Origin: Margaritispora aquatica
Lineage: Eukaryota; Ascomycota; Leotiomycetes; Helotiales; Discinellaceae
NCBI GenBank assembly: GCA_007644065.1
Contig: VJWN01000004.1
Coordinates: forward strand, 2,043,709 to 2,107,708
DNA length: 64,000 nt
Direction of reading: 5' to 3'
This document shows, one piece after another, positions 1 to 12,116 of the stretch (its first letter is position 1; each line of letters opens with the position of its first letter). A model generated the notes under the pieces. It was not told where the DNA came from. It worked only from the letters and a program-made list of their open reading frames with translations, and searched no databases. Position numbers and translations under genes: made by a program.

Positions 1-869
1 GGGGTTCATTCCAAGTACAAGTCGGGTCTCGGGGTAAGGCTGGGTTTCTGGTACCAACGCAGGTGGATCTCTACTTCTTGTATGCGGAGGGTGCTTTTGA
101 TGGCTATGATCTCGAATACTCTAGATCCACCAAGACCATCGTATCCGGGTAGCCAGATGATAGTCTTGATGGAGCTTGGAGCTTGGAGCTTGAACCGCTA
201 TCCATTGAGACGAAGTCTCAGGCTTCATGACGCACAAATGCTACTCTGCTCAAAGATGTGGTTCCAATGATGTGGTTTCAGCTGGCCTGTTAAAGGTCGC
301 GACTATCTTAAGTTGTAGAACACTACGCAAGCACTGTCTCCATCTTCCTTCTGCTCTAGATTTGCCTTGTTGCTAGGTTATCATAATGAAGAACACGAGT
401 CAAAAATGACAATTATCCTGGTTTCCAATCATGCAATTCATCTTGAACATAAGAATGACTACATGATGTGATGCGATCATGGCTGAGGCGGAATTCAATT
501 GAATAATTTGGCTTTCTGCTGTCATTGTTAACTATCTATACCTACCTACCTGAGGGAGGTACTAGCGTACCTCACCAGTGGCTGCAGATTCATTTTCGTT
601 TTGGTCGCGTCGACATCCGACCAACTATTTATGCCGGTTGCAACTTTCCAATACTTTCCTCTTCTACTCTTCCCCCAAGTCGACAATTCAGAAAGAATTT
701 TGGCGATCTTCTTAGCCCATCCGCCTCTTCTCTCTTTCTCCCCCTCAACTATCGCTGATTACCGCAAAATCAATTCGGATCTTTGCAATCAAGAGATTAT
801 CCTCGCTTCTTTTCTTCAACACCTCAAGTACATAGCAATCGCTATTTCACCTTTCTCATCTACTTCTCA
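1..869. other. Intergenic, left edge of window
   Basis: No convincing coding region is visible. The last 250 bases before the gene at 870 are rich in C/T runs (for example around 655-750), as is common in fungal promoters and 5' leaders. The neighbouring gene to the left is outside the window. Confidence 0.5.
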
Positions 870-3800
870 ATGAAGGTTCAACACCCTCCGCAGATGCAAT
901 CGCTTTTGGCAGCCATACCCGAATCCTCCTTCTCAATGCCGCAGCCACAGCCGCAGCCTCAACCGTTGACAGAGCCGAAGCTAACTCCAATTGTTCGCCT
1001 TCCAAAATCTACGAAGATGCACAAGGCCTCGAAGAGTATCTCAACGTTAAATCCAGCTTGTGAAGCATTCGGTACGATCCCGTCTGATTTCCATCTGCTT
1101 CTGCAATCTACCTATACTGATCGAGTATGTCCAGATCCGACCAAGACCCCCGCCCACACTTCGCAAATAGCCTTCAATCCAATGCCTGACCACTTCTCGG
1201 GTGTACCTGCGAATGCCCTCGCCCTTGTTTCAACCCAGAATGGAAGATATCCGAAGCGTACATTGGAAGTTACTCCCCCAGCGCTCATCGCTCGAACCGA
1301 TGTCGCACGCGATATTGAAAAGAAGTCCATGAGCATTTGGGATGAATACCGCACCCACCCTCTTCTTTACAACATGCAAACGCCCCAGAATAGGGAAGAC
1401 CTCTACAAATTTTTCGATGCTGTAGATCTACAAGTTGAAGGCCATGAATTTTGCTTCAAGGTTCTCGTCAGATTGTCGCAACATTCTCAAGAGCAGGCAA
1501 GCATCACACATTCAGAGATTTACACTTTTGCAAAAGACTGGGTTGCAAAGGATGGCGCGCATTTGCAGTATCTTGGACGTGACCACGATGTTACTCAAAG
1601 CCATCCAGAGTTTAATGTTGACGAGCTGTCTAGAAGCTTCGACCACCCGGAATATCTCTTTACATTAAAGCGGGCGATCAACCATTATGTTCAAGAACGC
1701 CATTTTCGTACCCAGGAGGCGTCAACTGCATTGATGAGACTTCAGCAACGAGAAATAGATTCCGAATTTCAGAATATGTACATCCAGGATAGGACGCAAC
1801 GCAGCAACACTGTCAGTTTTTCATCAGCCTATGGTCCCCAAGATAGCCGTTTTGGGGTTCCCCAACAACCCCACAGAAATTCCCTAAGCTTTGCACAAAC
1901 TACACAGCTAGATTACCGCTCTCGGAGCTGGTCAAATGCAAGTCATGGAGGCAACCGCCGTGCCAATGATCGTCGTGGAAAACGTTCCAGCCCACCACAT
2001 GAAAATCAGGCTAGCCCACCGCGTGATAACCGTTACAGCCCACCGCGTGGAGGCCGTCACAGTCCGTCACATCACCAATCTGGACATTACCGCACATTTT
2101 CTGGTTTTGCACCCTCAGAAGGCATATTGTTTGAAACGGATAGTGGACCGTGTAGAATCTACACACACCCGAATGGCGATTTCACCTGCACGTATGATGG
2201 GCTGAGAAGGGAACACGACAAGGCAAAGCAAATTCCTTTAACAGTTCTTGTTGAGAACTATCATTTCATTCGCAATTGGAGAGAGTCGCATGAGCTCAAG
2301 AAATTAATGTCGCAGAGCGGCCAGGTAGTCTCGATTGCATATACAGAAAAGGAAAATATACCTCATGCCTTCGTGCAGTGAGTACATGCATTTTCCGTCG
2401 ATGAGCTTTTAGGATCAATGTGCTAACTCTTAACCTAGGTTCGCGGAAGCAACCTCTGTTCATACAGCTGTACGCAAGTTTGATGGATTCCGTGTTGGAC
2501 CACTCGCTACACTTGTCGTAAAGGCTCGGAAGCCATACAAGAATATATCACGTAGCAATACATATAGCAACGAAGAGCAGGGCTACTCTAATAGCGGACC
2601 GGTCAAACATAAGCATGGTCGGAATTGTTCAGGAATATCTGTGACATCTCAGATATCCTCTATGCCATTGGGCAGCATCAATAACCTACCTTCAAAGCAA
2701 GATCTCTCCAAGGAAAAGTCGACTGAACTCAAGGATACCTCGCCAAAGAAGACTCGACAAAGCACAAAGGACAAGCAGCAGAAAGCGGCCAAGGAGAATA
2801 TGTAAGCACCTGTCCTGGAAGACATTTGATTCTAAGCAAGCTGACATACTTTAGTCCCATGTCAACTACCCCAACCAGAACTGGAAATCGATCAAGATCC
2901 GCATACCGTACAAACTCCAAATCTCCCAGAAAACAACGCACTCAATCCGATGCACCATTCAGAGACTATCAAACTTGGAATGGAGAGAGACTATACACTT
3001 TTTCTATGGATGAACAGATGGACACGGAGAACGCGTCTGTTCCAGTAAACACCTTTTCTATGGACAATCATAAGGACACAGAGACTGCGCCTATCTTAGT
3101 GAACAGCTTTTCTATGGGCAATTACAGAGACAAGGAAAATGTGCCAGTTTCTTTAGTTGGTCCAGCAACATCTACAACTGAGAATACTGAATCCAAGCTC
3201 AAGAAGAAATCCAAGCCAAAGACGAAGCAGCCCAGGAACGAGAATAATATCCCCGAACCAGCCAATGCATCAATGTACAACGATACTGATATATTCTCGC
3301 CTGCCAACTCATTCCCTTCATCCACAAACAATACCTCGTTCACTACCAATTCTTCCAAGAATTCAAGCTTTGCATTATCCGACAAAGCAGGAGCTCAAGC
3401 AGGCAAGTCCAGAAAAGCTCGCGAGAGTGAGAACGAAAAAACTTTGTTTGATGATTCCAGAGCCAGCGATATGCCAGCCAATATTGAAACTGGTCGTGGT
3501 GATGGTGGAAGGTTGGGCTCAGCTAAGTCTCAAGGACATGCAAAAAATGGAGCCAGCAACTCTGTTCGCAAGTCTGATGCCAACAAGAAACAGAGCAAGC
3601 ATGGATCTTTTGGCAGATCTAACAATAAGTCCAAGAAGCATGACACAGAGAAACTGGATGCTGGTTTACCGTCTGCAGAGGCCATCGCGCCAATGGCTAC
3701 AAGCGGGGAACTTCCCACAACCAAGACTGAACGTGTTGCTCCCGTTGTCTTCAAAGCTAAGGAGACCGAAGCAAGTTCTGTTGACGACAAGGTAACCATC

Positions 3801-4173
3801 TCTAATGATCAAGCGGTCGCAACAAAGCCTGATGATGTTGCCAAAGAGAGAAATGCAGCCGTGCCTGAGACCTCGAAGCAACATTACTCTAAGGTAAATG
3901 ACGAGAATGGTATTTCCTCTACATCTCCAGATGACGCATCAGCCCCTATCTTGGGAAAGAAGAAACAAATACCACTCGTCGCTGTTCCACGAAACTTTCC
4001 TCCGCGCCCTCAATCGTAAGTCGTAAGAACTCCCTTCTCCCTACTGCTATGAACTTTGCTGACTCGTTTGCAGTCTAACCACTGACGATTCCAATGACAA
4101 TTATGAAAATGATGATGATATGGAGTTGGGAAGTGAAGCATGGCCGTTTGTTAAAAGTGTGAGGCCTCTATAA
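870..4173 (+). CDS. Large low-complexity protein with a probable RRM domain
   Basis: Predicted 1043 aa, four exons. Introns are 2378-2438, 2802-2854 and 4016-4073; each has GT-AG borders, the first has a CTAAC branch site, and all phases close. The start is the ATG at 870; the open frame extends upstream only through a TTG. Residues about 455-545 look like an RNA recognition motif: an RNP2-like strand (LTVLVENYHF), a helix (ELKKLMSQSG), then an RNP1-like strand (HAFVQFAEA) formed across the first splice junction. An Arg/Ser/Pro-rich stretch precedes it, with repeated SPPR-type motifs (about 1985-2070). The C-terminal half is polar, Lys/Ser/Asn-rich and probably disordered, with three copies of a 20-24 residue unit containing (T/S)FSM(D/G). 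This suggests an RNA-binding protein; a precise function is not recognised. Confidence 0.75.
3000..3155 (+). repeat. Three imperfect coding repeats (TFSMD unit)
   Basis: Within the RRM-like protein, three consecutive units read TFSMDEQMDTENASVPVN, TFSMDNHKDTETAPILVN and SFSMGNYRDKENVPVSL. Each is about 60 bases long and the frame is kept. They look like a short in-frame tandem duplication in a disordered segment. Confidence 0.8.
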
Positions 4174-5150
4174 AAGCATCATTGCTATTGCTAAAGGTCT
4201 TACTTCTCGAGTAGGTTTGGTGCACAGCGTGTTATGGTGGTTCAGCTTGTCATGATGGGATTGTTACTGTGGCTGAATTCTTGCACGAATTCTGAGATGG
4301 GGACATGGGCGCAATCAATTAATAATGCTTTACAATGAAGAGTCATCACAACGGTCGATACATACCCACTTTGACAATACTAAAGATGTATTTAACAAGA
4401 TGGAGTCTAATTTTATCTTTGAAGTGACGATGGTTTGAACTCTCTATTAAACCTGTTGTTGCTGTTAGAGGTGGTATCAAAGACCAACTTATACACGGGT
4501 ATTGTCCATACAGTGAGATCTCATGTGTCTAACTACGTCTTTAAAACACTTGATCGTGCCGCATATTTTCTGAATGCCCTTTGATACTTTCGCACATTTC
4601 GCTCATAGCTAGTGTGAAGAGGGCTCGAGTAAGTAACCAAGACACTCACTGCAGGGGAACTATGGTGTGACTTGAAGAGTAGTTGACGATTTTCGAATTT
4701 TACGAATTCTTTCAGTGAAAATGTTAGGGATTGAGACCCTCGAGTAACATACAGCACATAAGCATAAATGGTAAGCTATAATATTAGATACAGATATATA
4801 AATTGGTATGAAACGCTTAGATAGTAGCAACATTTTCGACATCAGGATGAAAGTTCTACATCAATATGAGATTCAACTTCCTACAGCAAACAATGCTTCA
4901 GGATCTCTTACACACAATAGCTTGTATTTAAGTCCAGCAACACACCATCTAATTCCACACCTCCATCTGCATCCACATCCTTTCTTCGAGCCATTCGTTC
5001 ACCTCAGTGCCTTCCACGAAAACGCAACAAGACACCGCGTACCTGGGCAAACACCAAATATCAGCACAAGCACAAGATCCCCAGCTAGAAATCCAAAGGA
5101 CTCACATCACATATGATCAAATCCGCCATTCTTCTCAACGCTGACTCTGC
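4174..5150. other. Intergenic, AT-moderate, no gene seen
   Basis: Only short unrelated open frames are present. On the minus strand near 4970-5045 there is a short open stretch (VFVEGTEVNEWLEE) that could be more of the NRPS relic to its right, but it has no diagnostic motif. Confidence 0.4.
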
Positions 5151-5199
5151 AGCCTGGAAATAGCTTGGTGTGGGAAGCCAGGTAAGGAGCTGTACTCGC

Positions 5200-6860
5200 C
5201 AGGGAGCGTGGTTCACGATGGGGCCTGCAACTTCTCAATGCCGAACATAAGAACGTTACGCCCTGATACAAGGACTCCGAAAATTATATCAGGGTTGTGA
5301 GTTACACATGCCAGTGTATATGCCCAGGCTGCTTTCACTAAATTGGAGTCCGTTATGCCACATGGCTCAAAGAAGCAGCTGGAATCAACTTCTTCACCGA
5401 GCAGTTGACGAGGTTGCAGTAAGCAGGACTGGAGTGATTGATGAATTGGGGCATTCTCGAGCCTTCGAGGTACGTTGTCTGTAACGCCTTGGCTTCAGAT
5501 CTATTTGCGTACTGAATGAACTCTGCGAATCTCGGACCTGTGAGTAACGGCAACCCGCCATAGGCATTTCGAAGGTTGGCCCAGACCTTTTCGATGAATA
5601 TTCCATCATATCGCATGTGCTAGTTTTATGTACAGCACGTTATGCTCGTTGGTACTTTTGATCAGAGCAAATCGAGTCATGAGTGTACTTAGGAGGGAAA
5701 GGGCTTTGAGATCTACATGCATCATGGTCTTTGCAAAAATTTCAGGATCACTGATATCGTTCTATACCATCGAATGCGGCATTTCGGCCAGAAAGAGTTG
5801 AACCAAAAACTGCGTCGTCTTTGTTTGTATATTTTGTTGATGTTACAGTCCATGCTGCTGATTGAGTCATTGGATTGTGGTCTGGAGATGGAAGGCGAGG
5901 GAAGTCTATTCCGGTGATATCCTTCAGCTGATTCTTCCAGTAATCACCCTCCCCGTCGACTGGGCGCACCTCTTCAACGAAACCCTTGAAAGAAATAGAC
6001 AATGGAACATCAGATCCTCGGTATATTTAGTCAGTGTTCTTTACCTGGGTTGCTAGTGACCAGCTATCGTACGCAAGATGATGGGCAGTGAACACAAAAT
6101 GTGGAATTGTGCCTCTCAATTCTGTGTATGAAACTAAAGCAAGCTGAGTGGTCAAGTCGCTGAATCGGCAAGGCGTTTGAGCATCCTCGAAAGAAAATCA
6201 TCGAGGGGGCCAGGAAACTCAGCCCACTGGATGTGTTCATGCGAGATTATGGCAAGTAACATGCTGTCTGAAGAGTTCTCGGATGGAACCACGCATGACG
6301 GCAGAAAAGGCGATGCCTACACGACTCGCCCCACGGCATCTTTGAACCTCGTAATTTCGACAGCGGGACGCGGTTTGAAGATGTACTGTCCTAGGTAGAG
6401 TCAAGTTCCATCTCCGAAAGTGAAAATAGAGCTAATTGAAGCTGGGTACAAGGGAAGATATCTTCCAAGCCAGCCAACTGTTCATTGTATTTGCTCGGAA
6501 TCCGAGACAGCAGATTGAACACGGTATCAGGATCGTCTACTGGCTTACTTGGCAATGCATATGAAACGGGGTTTTTGTGGGTTGGCCTGAGAGAGACAAC
6601 ACCATCTCACGCAGTGTCGATTGAAGGAAGATTTGGTCGACAGTGAGCAAGAGTCCTTCCTCTCTTGTTACTACGACTAATTCATGGCACTGATCGAGTC
6701 TTCTCATATTGCGAAGAAGTCTTTGCTGCCATTAAGAGAGAGGCCCGGGCCTCCAACGGCCTCTGTCCAAAGCTGCGCCAACTGGGTTTTGGCCTCAGTG
6801 AGCGAGGAAGTTGTGCATGCTTTCGGAGACGGGCATGCCGAGTTGGAGAGTGAAGTAGAG
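5200..6860 (-). pseudogene. Decayed NRPS C-terminal region (T - C - partial C)
   Basis: Read right to left on the minus strand, broken NRPS pieces appear in order. First a carrier (T) domain: KLAQLWTEAVGG at about 6745-6785, DSISAM with the phosphopantetheine serine at about 6683-6700, and LLLTVDQIFLQSTLREMV at about 6600-6660. Then condensation-domain landmarks: LEDIFPCTQLQ (about 6437-6470), VFTAHHLAYDSW (about 6058-6095, the HHxxxDG motif with G to S), YWKNQLKD (about 5920-5945) and VFGSTLSGRNAAFDGIE (about 5760-5810). A second condensation relic follows: HMRYDGIFIEKVW (about 5585-5620), YLEGS (about 5455-5470) and IIFGVLVSGRN (about 5245-5285). Many stops and frame changes separate the pieces. 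The short gap between the two C relics implies a deletion of the first C tail, a T domain and the start of the second C. A terminal T-C-T-C order is typical of ferrichrome-type siderophore synthetases, but that assignment is inference. Confidence 0.8.
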
Positions 6861-7320
6861 GCGTAAGACGGTACGTCTTCATTGTTGGTTCGTCTATGAT
6901 CAGGGTCACGTAGTAGAAGGCCAAATACATCTACAAGTGATACAGGTGGGTCAGGAATAACTAGTACTTTTTAGTGTCTCAACGGTTTAGTAAATCTACT
7001 AGCTACAAAGCGCTATCGGGGATAGGCGAATGCCGACCTCACTTCTGCTTTTAAATAAGAACACGGTGTCTAATTTCAGTTTCGCTTTGAGGATACGTTA
7101 CTGGTGTATACAAACATACATGTAAGCACGTTGGCCTGAGAATGAGTCGGACGAGGAACAGTTCATCGCACCTGAGATTTGCTTCGAATTCGTTCATAAG
7201 TACATAACTGCCATTGTCTATCTCCTTTTGACTTTTGAATCCGATGTTTTGAGAAGTTAACAAGCAATTTTGTTTTGAATGCAATTCGTGCCTGTTACGT
7301 ATCTCTAGAACTCAAAAGTT
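6861..7320. other. Intergenic / promoter of the gene at 7321
   Basis: No coding motif is recognised. It separates the NRPS relic (minus) from the kinase-aminotransferase gene (plus), so it would have been a divergent promoter when the NRPS was intact. Confidence 0.4.
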
Positions 7321-10300
7321 ATGCGGGGGTTTCTTATTCAAATGTCGGGTGCTCCGGGATCGGGTAAAAGTACCATGGCGAAATTATTGGCACAGGCGGT
7401 AAGCTAAGATACCCGTCACTAAGCTCTTCCTCCCGAGACGAGAGCTGGTTCTGTAGCCGAATATACAGTGCAAGCTGCTAACTTCTGACGACAGATCAAC
7501 GGGGTGGTTATTGATCACGACCTTATCAAGTCCTTCCTTCTCGAGGACGCCTCCTTTGAGAAGGCGTCTCAGCAAACGTATCGCTTCCAATGGGTCCTAG
7601 CCGAAGATCTGATGAAATATGGGCGATCCGTAATCATCGATAGCACCTGCAACTACGAAGAGACTTTGAGCCAGGGGATCAATCTTGCTCAACGGTACAA
7701 CTACTCCTACCAATACGTTGAATGCAGCACGAAAGACATCGATCTACTCGAGAAACGTCTTCAAACTCGAGTTCCGCAAAGAAGCCAGCGAATGGGCATA
7801 AACAAACCTCCACAAGATGCACATTGCGCTGTTAGTTATGAAGCTTCTCGTGCACTGTTCGAGAAGTGGATTGAGAATCCGTGCCGTCCAGCTAAGGGTG
7901 CTATTATTGTGGATTCGACAGGTGAATCTGAGAAGTTACTCGAGTATATTCTAAAGCAGATTGACTATCCAAGGGATAGTTTGACGAGTAATGATTTGAA
8001 GACTGATGGAGGGTTTGCTGTCGCCGCGAAAGGCGCTCCCCACCACCCTCATGCCAAGGGCGTCAATGAAGTCAGTGGGTTTGATAGTACTTCCAAGGTT
8101 GTCCTTAATGGTACCGGCAAGCTTGTTACCAATGGAGTCAACGGGGCTGGAGATAACGGTGAGAAAACCATTGTAAGATTTCCTGTACTTTAACCAACGT
8201 GCGGAGTACTAACAATTTGTAGAACGAAAAAACTGTAGCAAATCTCGCTGGTGCTCCAATGTTCTCATCAAACTGCCTTGTGCCGCAAATCTTTCCGTCT
8301 GGCTACGGATATATTGGAGAACATAGCGTGGTAGACTCAATCGTTGAAGGCCGTCATGGGCGATGTCAAATCCGCTCGCAGTGGAGTCATCGTTCCTGCG
8401 CTCACTGCGGTATCTACAGCCGAGGCTGTCATGATGGAAGGTTATGTGCCGATTATCGTAGACGTTGATCCCAAGACCTGGATGCTGTCACCCGAAGCTG
8501 CGGCTCGGGCCGTTTCGGAACGGACCGCAGCCATCATCACTGTTGACTGGCTTGGCACGCTCTGCGATATCCGGCCTTTCCGAAAGTTAGCTGATGACCA
8601 CAACATCAAGCTCATTTCAGACAGCGCTCAAAGTTTTGGAGCGACAAACGACAAACCACTTGCAATTGATCTCGCTGATGCTACTATATATAGCACTGGA
8701 TTCCCAAAAGTCTTTCATACTGGAGGATCGGGTGGCATTGTGGTGTGCTCTACTACTGAGGCAAAATGGCTCGAGCAGGAACCCAGTGGGATTTTGCGAC
8801 ATGAGGCACTGTTTGAGTTGAACGCATACCTTGGTCTTCGGGCGCTGGATCAACTTCCACAGGATCTTGCGACCCGTTCAGCGGCAGCAAAGACGTTCCA
8901 TTCCCTCCTCCGTGATACACCGGGCATTACATTCCAACACGTCGCTCCTACTTCGGCAACAAATAACTACCAAATAAGCATCACTGTTGATTCTAAGGAG
9001 TTTGGAATCGATGCAAAGACTCTATCTGCAGCACTTCAAGCAGAGAATGTACTGGCAAGTGCGGATAGAATGCTGTGCATAGGCATTATGCCGCGACTAC
9101 TTCGTCGTGGAAAGGCGGCGGACACTCTTCCAGTTAGCAGACAGCTGGGTGAGAACTCAATTACCCTTCCCATCTTCAATCACATTACTCCAGAGACGTG
9201 TCGCCGAATTTCTTCTTGCGTCATAGCTATCCAACGGCAGCCAGATATCATAGCGTCAAACAAGAACAATCCTTTACCAAAGCCTGCACAGAGAGGCCAA
9301 GGGAGCATTACTGACATCGCTGAGAAGTTCCACGGTTACTGGGTCTTGCCTATTACTGTAGAAGGTACCAGTCTCAGTGAACACTGGTCCGTATTAGTGA
9401 AGCGAAATCACTTGGCCGAACGCCAGATTTCCATCGACGAACTTCTTCGACGGATACTATCCCGACGTGAATGGAGCCAAGGCGACATAGTCATGGACGA
9501 CATCGTCGTACATGCAAAGCTCAGTGAGACACTTTTAATTGTTTCACCACGAGCCAAAGATTCTTCACAGCCTAACAACAGTGTTCTCCTTGACGAGAGT
9601 GGCTCTTCCGCCAATGTTTCTTTGGTATTTGGGAAAAACAGCATTGAAGTCCACAAGAAATGCTCCCACGAAGGCATCGACGGGAACGGGCGCCCTTGGC
9701 TAGAAAGACAAGTGCAATTTTTTCAGTCCAGCGTTGCTGTCAGAGAAACCAACTTGTTCATAGAACCTCTCTGGCATAAAATCACTGACGGCGCCGTTTC
9801 AATTAGCTTCCCATACGTACCTAGCCGTTCCTTAGCAGAGATGGCCCTTGCTGGTATGGGAGCCGATTCAGTGCTGAAGGTGGTTGGCGAACTCCTTGGT
9901 GACATGGCTGTCAATGTCTGGCCGAAGGGTAATGTCTCAGGGCTTGAGACATTCATTGAGCAGGCACACTTTAGTAGAATGAGGAGACGAATTGAAATTG
10001 CCCGCGCTGCAGTGCCTCAGCTAGACGAAGTTGTAAACTACGATTCGATTATTTTGAATGGCAGGTCTTTGCTCGGATTTGAGCGTGTTCTCGAGGCATT
10101 GAGCAAACATCCTACAATTAAGGCGATTGTCCCGCGAAAGTTGGGTGAGATCCATGGCGATCTTAACCTTCACAACATACTCTGTAACCTGGCGCCAGGC
10201 GCAGAAAGGTCTGTTCTGCTTATCGATCCTCGCGGTGTTCCTTTGCTCGACGGCTATAGTAATAAGAGCTTAGAGCCAGGTGATTATACATACGACCTCT

Positions 10301-11820
10301 CAAAGCTGAAGTTCTCATTTTCTGGCTTTTCCGAAATCAGAAAGGGCTTCTATACCCTGCAAGGCGAAGGCAAATCGTTCGAGTTCCATTTCAAAGACCA
10401 CCCAGGCTCAATCACTCTGCACAATGGAGACACTGAATTTTTCGCAAATTTTGCGTGTAACGAAAGGCTGATGAGGTGGGTCGAAGAAGCTGAGCCCTCT
10501 GGGTTTCATTCATTGGAGCTGAGAGTGTTGCTTGGGGAAGCCGCACATTATGTCGCAGATTCAGCTTGCGCATTGGGGAGAGATACGAAAGAGGAAGTTA
10601 TGCCTCTGTTTCTTATGGGCCTTGAGAAGCTCAACGACGTACTTGAGCGGATAGAAGGAAAAGGCAAACTGTCAATGCGCGAATCCATACCAGGCATCGA
10701 GCTTCAGAGCGATACTGCGGATAATATTTCGAATTATGGGGTTTCGGCAATCCAATCCGCGGTCTTAAACTCCAGTCCACTCTGGAACGTCCTGGAGGTC
10801 CTAATCAAATCCGAGTCAGCCGATGTTGCCTATCAACTCATTCGTGAGTTAGTGGGTGAGTGCTTGCCCGAAGGGACTGGCGTCCATGTATCGACCCATG
10901 CTACTGATCAAGTCAAATTCCCTTGTGTGCTGATTCACCCATTTGTGGGCGTCAGAGGGCAGAGCCACGCCACTCTGTCAAGCATACGGAGAACACATGA
11001 ATTTTTAAAAGACGGCGGACTTGCCGAAGAATCAATCATCAAGATGAAGGTAGTTACTATAACTTCGACAGGCGCATCGACACGTTCGCAATTTGTATCG
11101 AGGGAGAACGATAAGCTGCTTGCTCCTGGACCATGGGGCTTGTCACCTCTCCGACTGATCGTGTTAGGGGCAAACCAACTCATATTTCCACGTCCGGGCC
11201 GCTGGATCGTCGAGAATGACTCTTTCTTTATTTTGAGTGAGGAACTTCAACCAGGAGGAGATAGCCTGTGCCTTTTAACATCCAAAAGAGGCACTACTGG
11301 CTCGAACTCGCCATGGAGGGTCTGCATAGACTCAACTCATGAGAACGGTGGCCGAAAGTTTGCCAAAAGCTTTCGGGAAATTGGCCCGCACGAAACAAAC
11401 ACGCCTTTCCTCAGGTCAACGAATGCGATATTCCTGCCCAACGACCTCGGAATCTCAATCTCCAAGATGGAACAGGACTACGCTGCCAGGACCAGTCCAT
11501 TATTAATTGATTTCGTGCTCTCACGCTTTATGTGTAGGGAGGACTGGATAAAGCTATGCTGCAAGCAGGGCTTTGGAGTTGCCTCTGATGTTGCGTGGAG
11601 GAATGCTCGAAAGATTGCTGCGCTTTTTCCGCGGGTAGAGCTCGCGCACGGCGGTGATGAGATGGTGTTCCACCACTTTGGTTCTGATGCTGAATATACC
11701 AACCTGGTCGACGGAGCTGGCGGTGATCCTTTGTTTCGCAGTCTGGCTCTTCTTCCGTCAACCGTGAAATGGCTCAGGAACTACAAGAAACAAGCCGGGA
11801 GAGTTTCTAAGGAGGCATGA
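7321..11820 (+). CDS. P-loop kinase / DegT aminotransferase / APH-type kinase protein, frame broken near 8335-8382
   Basis: ATG at 7321; introns 7399-7494 and 8173-8222 (TACTAAC branch) keep the frame. Residues 1-230 form a P-loop kinase: Walker A GAPGSGKST at 10-18, then DHDLIKSFL and DSTCNYEETL, as in zeta-toxin/PNKP-like AAA_33 proteins. A DegT/DnrJ/EryC1 PLP aminotransferase fold follows: VIVPALTAVSTAEAV, DVDPKTWMLSPEA, ISDSAQSFGA, and FPK with the presumed Schiff-base lysine near 8707. An aminoglycoside-phosphotransferase-like kinase comes next: HGDLNLHN near 10153 and LIDPRG near 10220. The last 350-400 residues are unassigned. At about 8335-8382 the frame shifts (+1) and the stretch that should hold the PLP-phosphate SGTAAL loop, about 40 residues, is absent. 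Downstream 1158 codons stay open, so this is a very recent break, an assembly error, or two genes. Aminosugar-type chemistry is possible but unproven. Confidence 0.7.
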
Positions 11821-12116
11821 TTTAGGGCTGCGATATTCTGAATAATTTGCTAGATTTGTTTCTGTGAAGGGATTTAGGAATATTTAATGTTCTCTAGACG
11901 TTAGATGTTAGATTTGCTAGGGACGGCTTCTAAGCATGGTGCGGCCCTTTTCAGTTGTGTAACAAAAGGCTAGCATATTCTATTGACCAATGAAATTAAC
12001 GAATTAAACTTATGAGCAACAACACTCTATAGCCTGACACCCGAATAGATAAAAGACAATTAGTAAAGTGTTTCTTTTCGTTCGCAAGCTAGGAAGGTTA
12101 GATTTTACTTTGACAT
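11821..12116. other. 3' flank of the kinase-aminotransferase gene
   Basis: AT-rich, no coding potential. It ends at the left target duplication TTTGACAT (12109-12116) of the neighbouring element. Confidence 0.5.

Noticed and set aside
4808..5116. 102-codon plus-strand open frame
   Set aside because: His/Pro-rich with no domain, in a region flanking the minus-strand NRPS relic; most likely chance.
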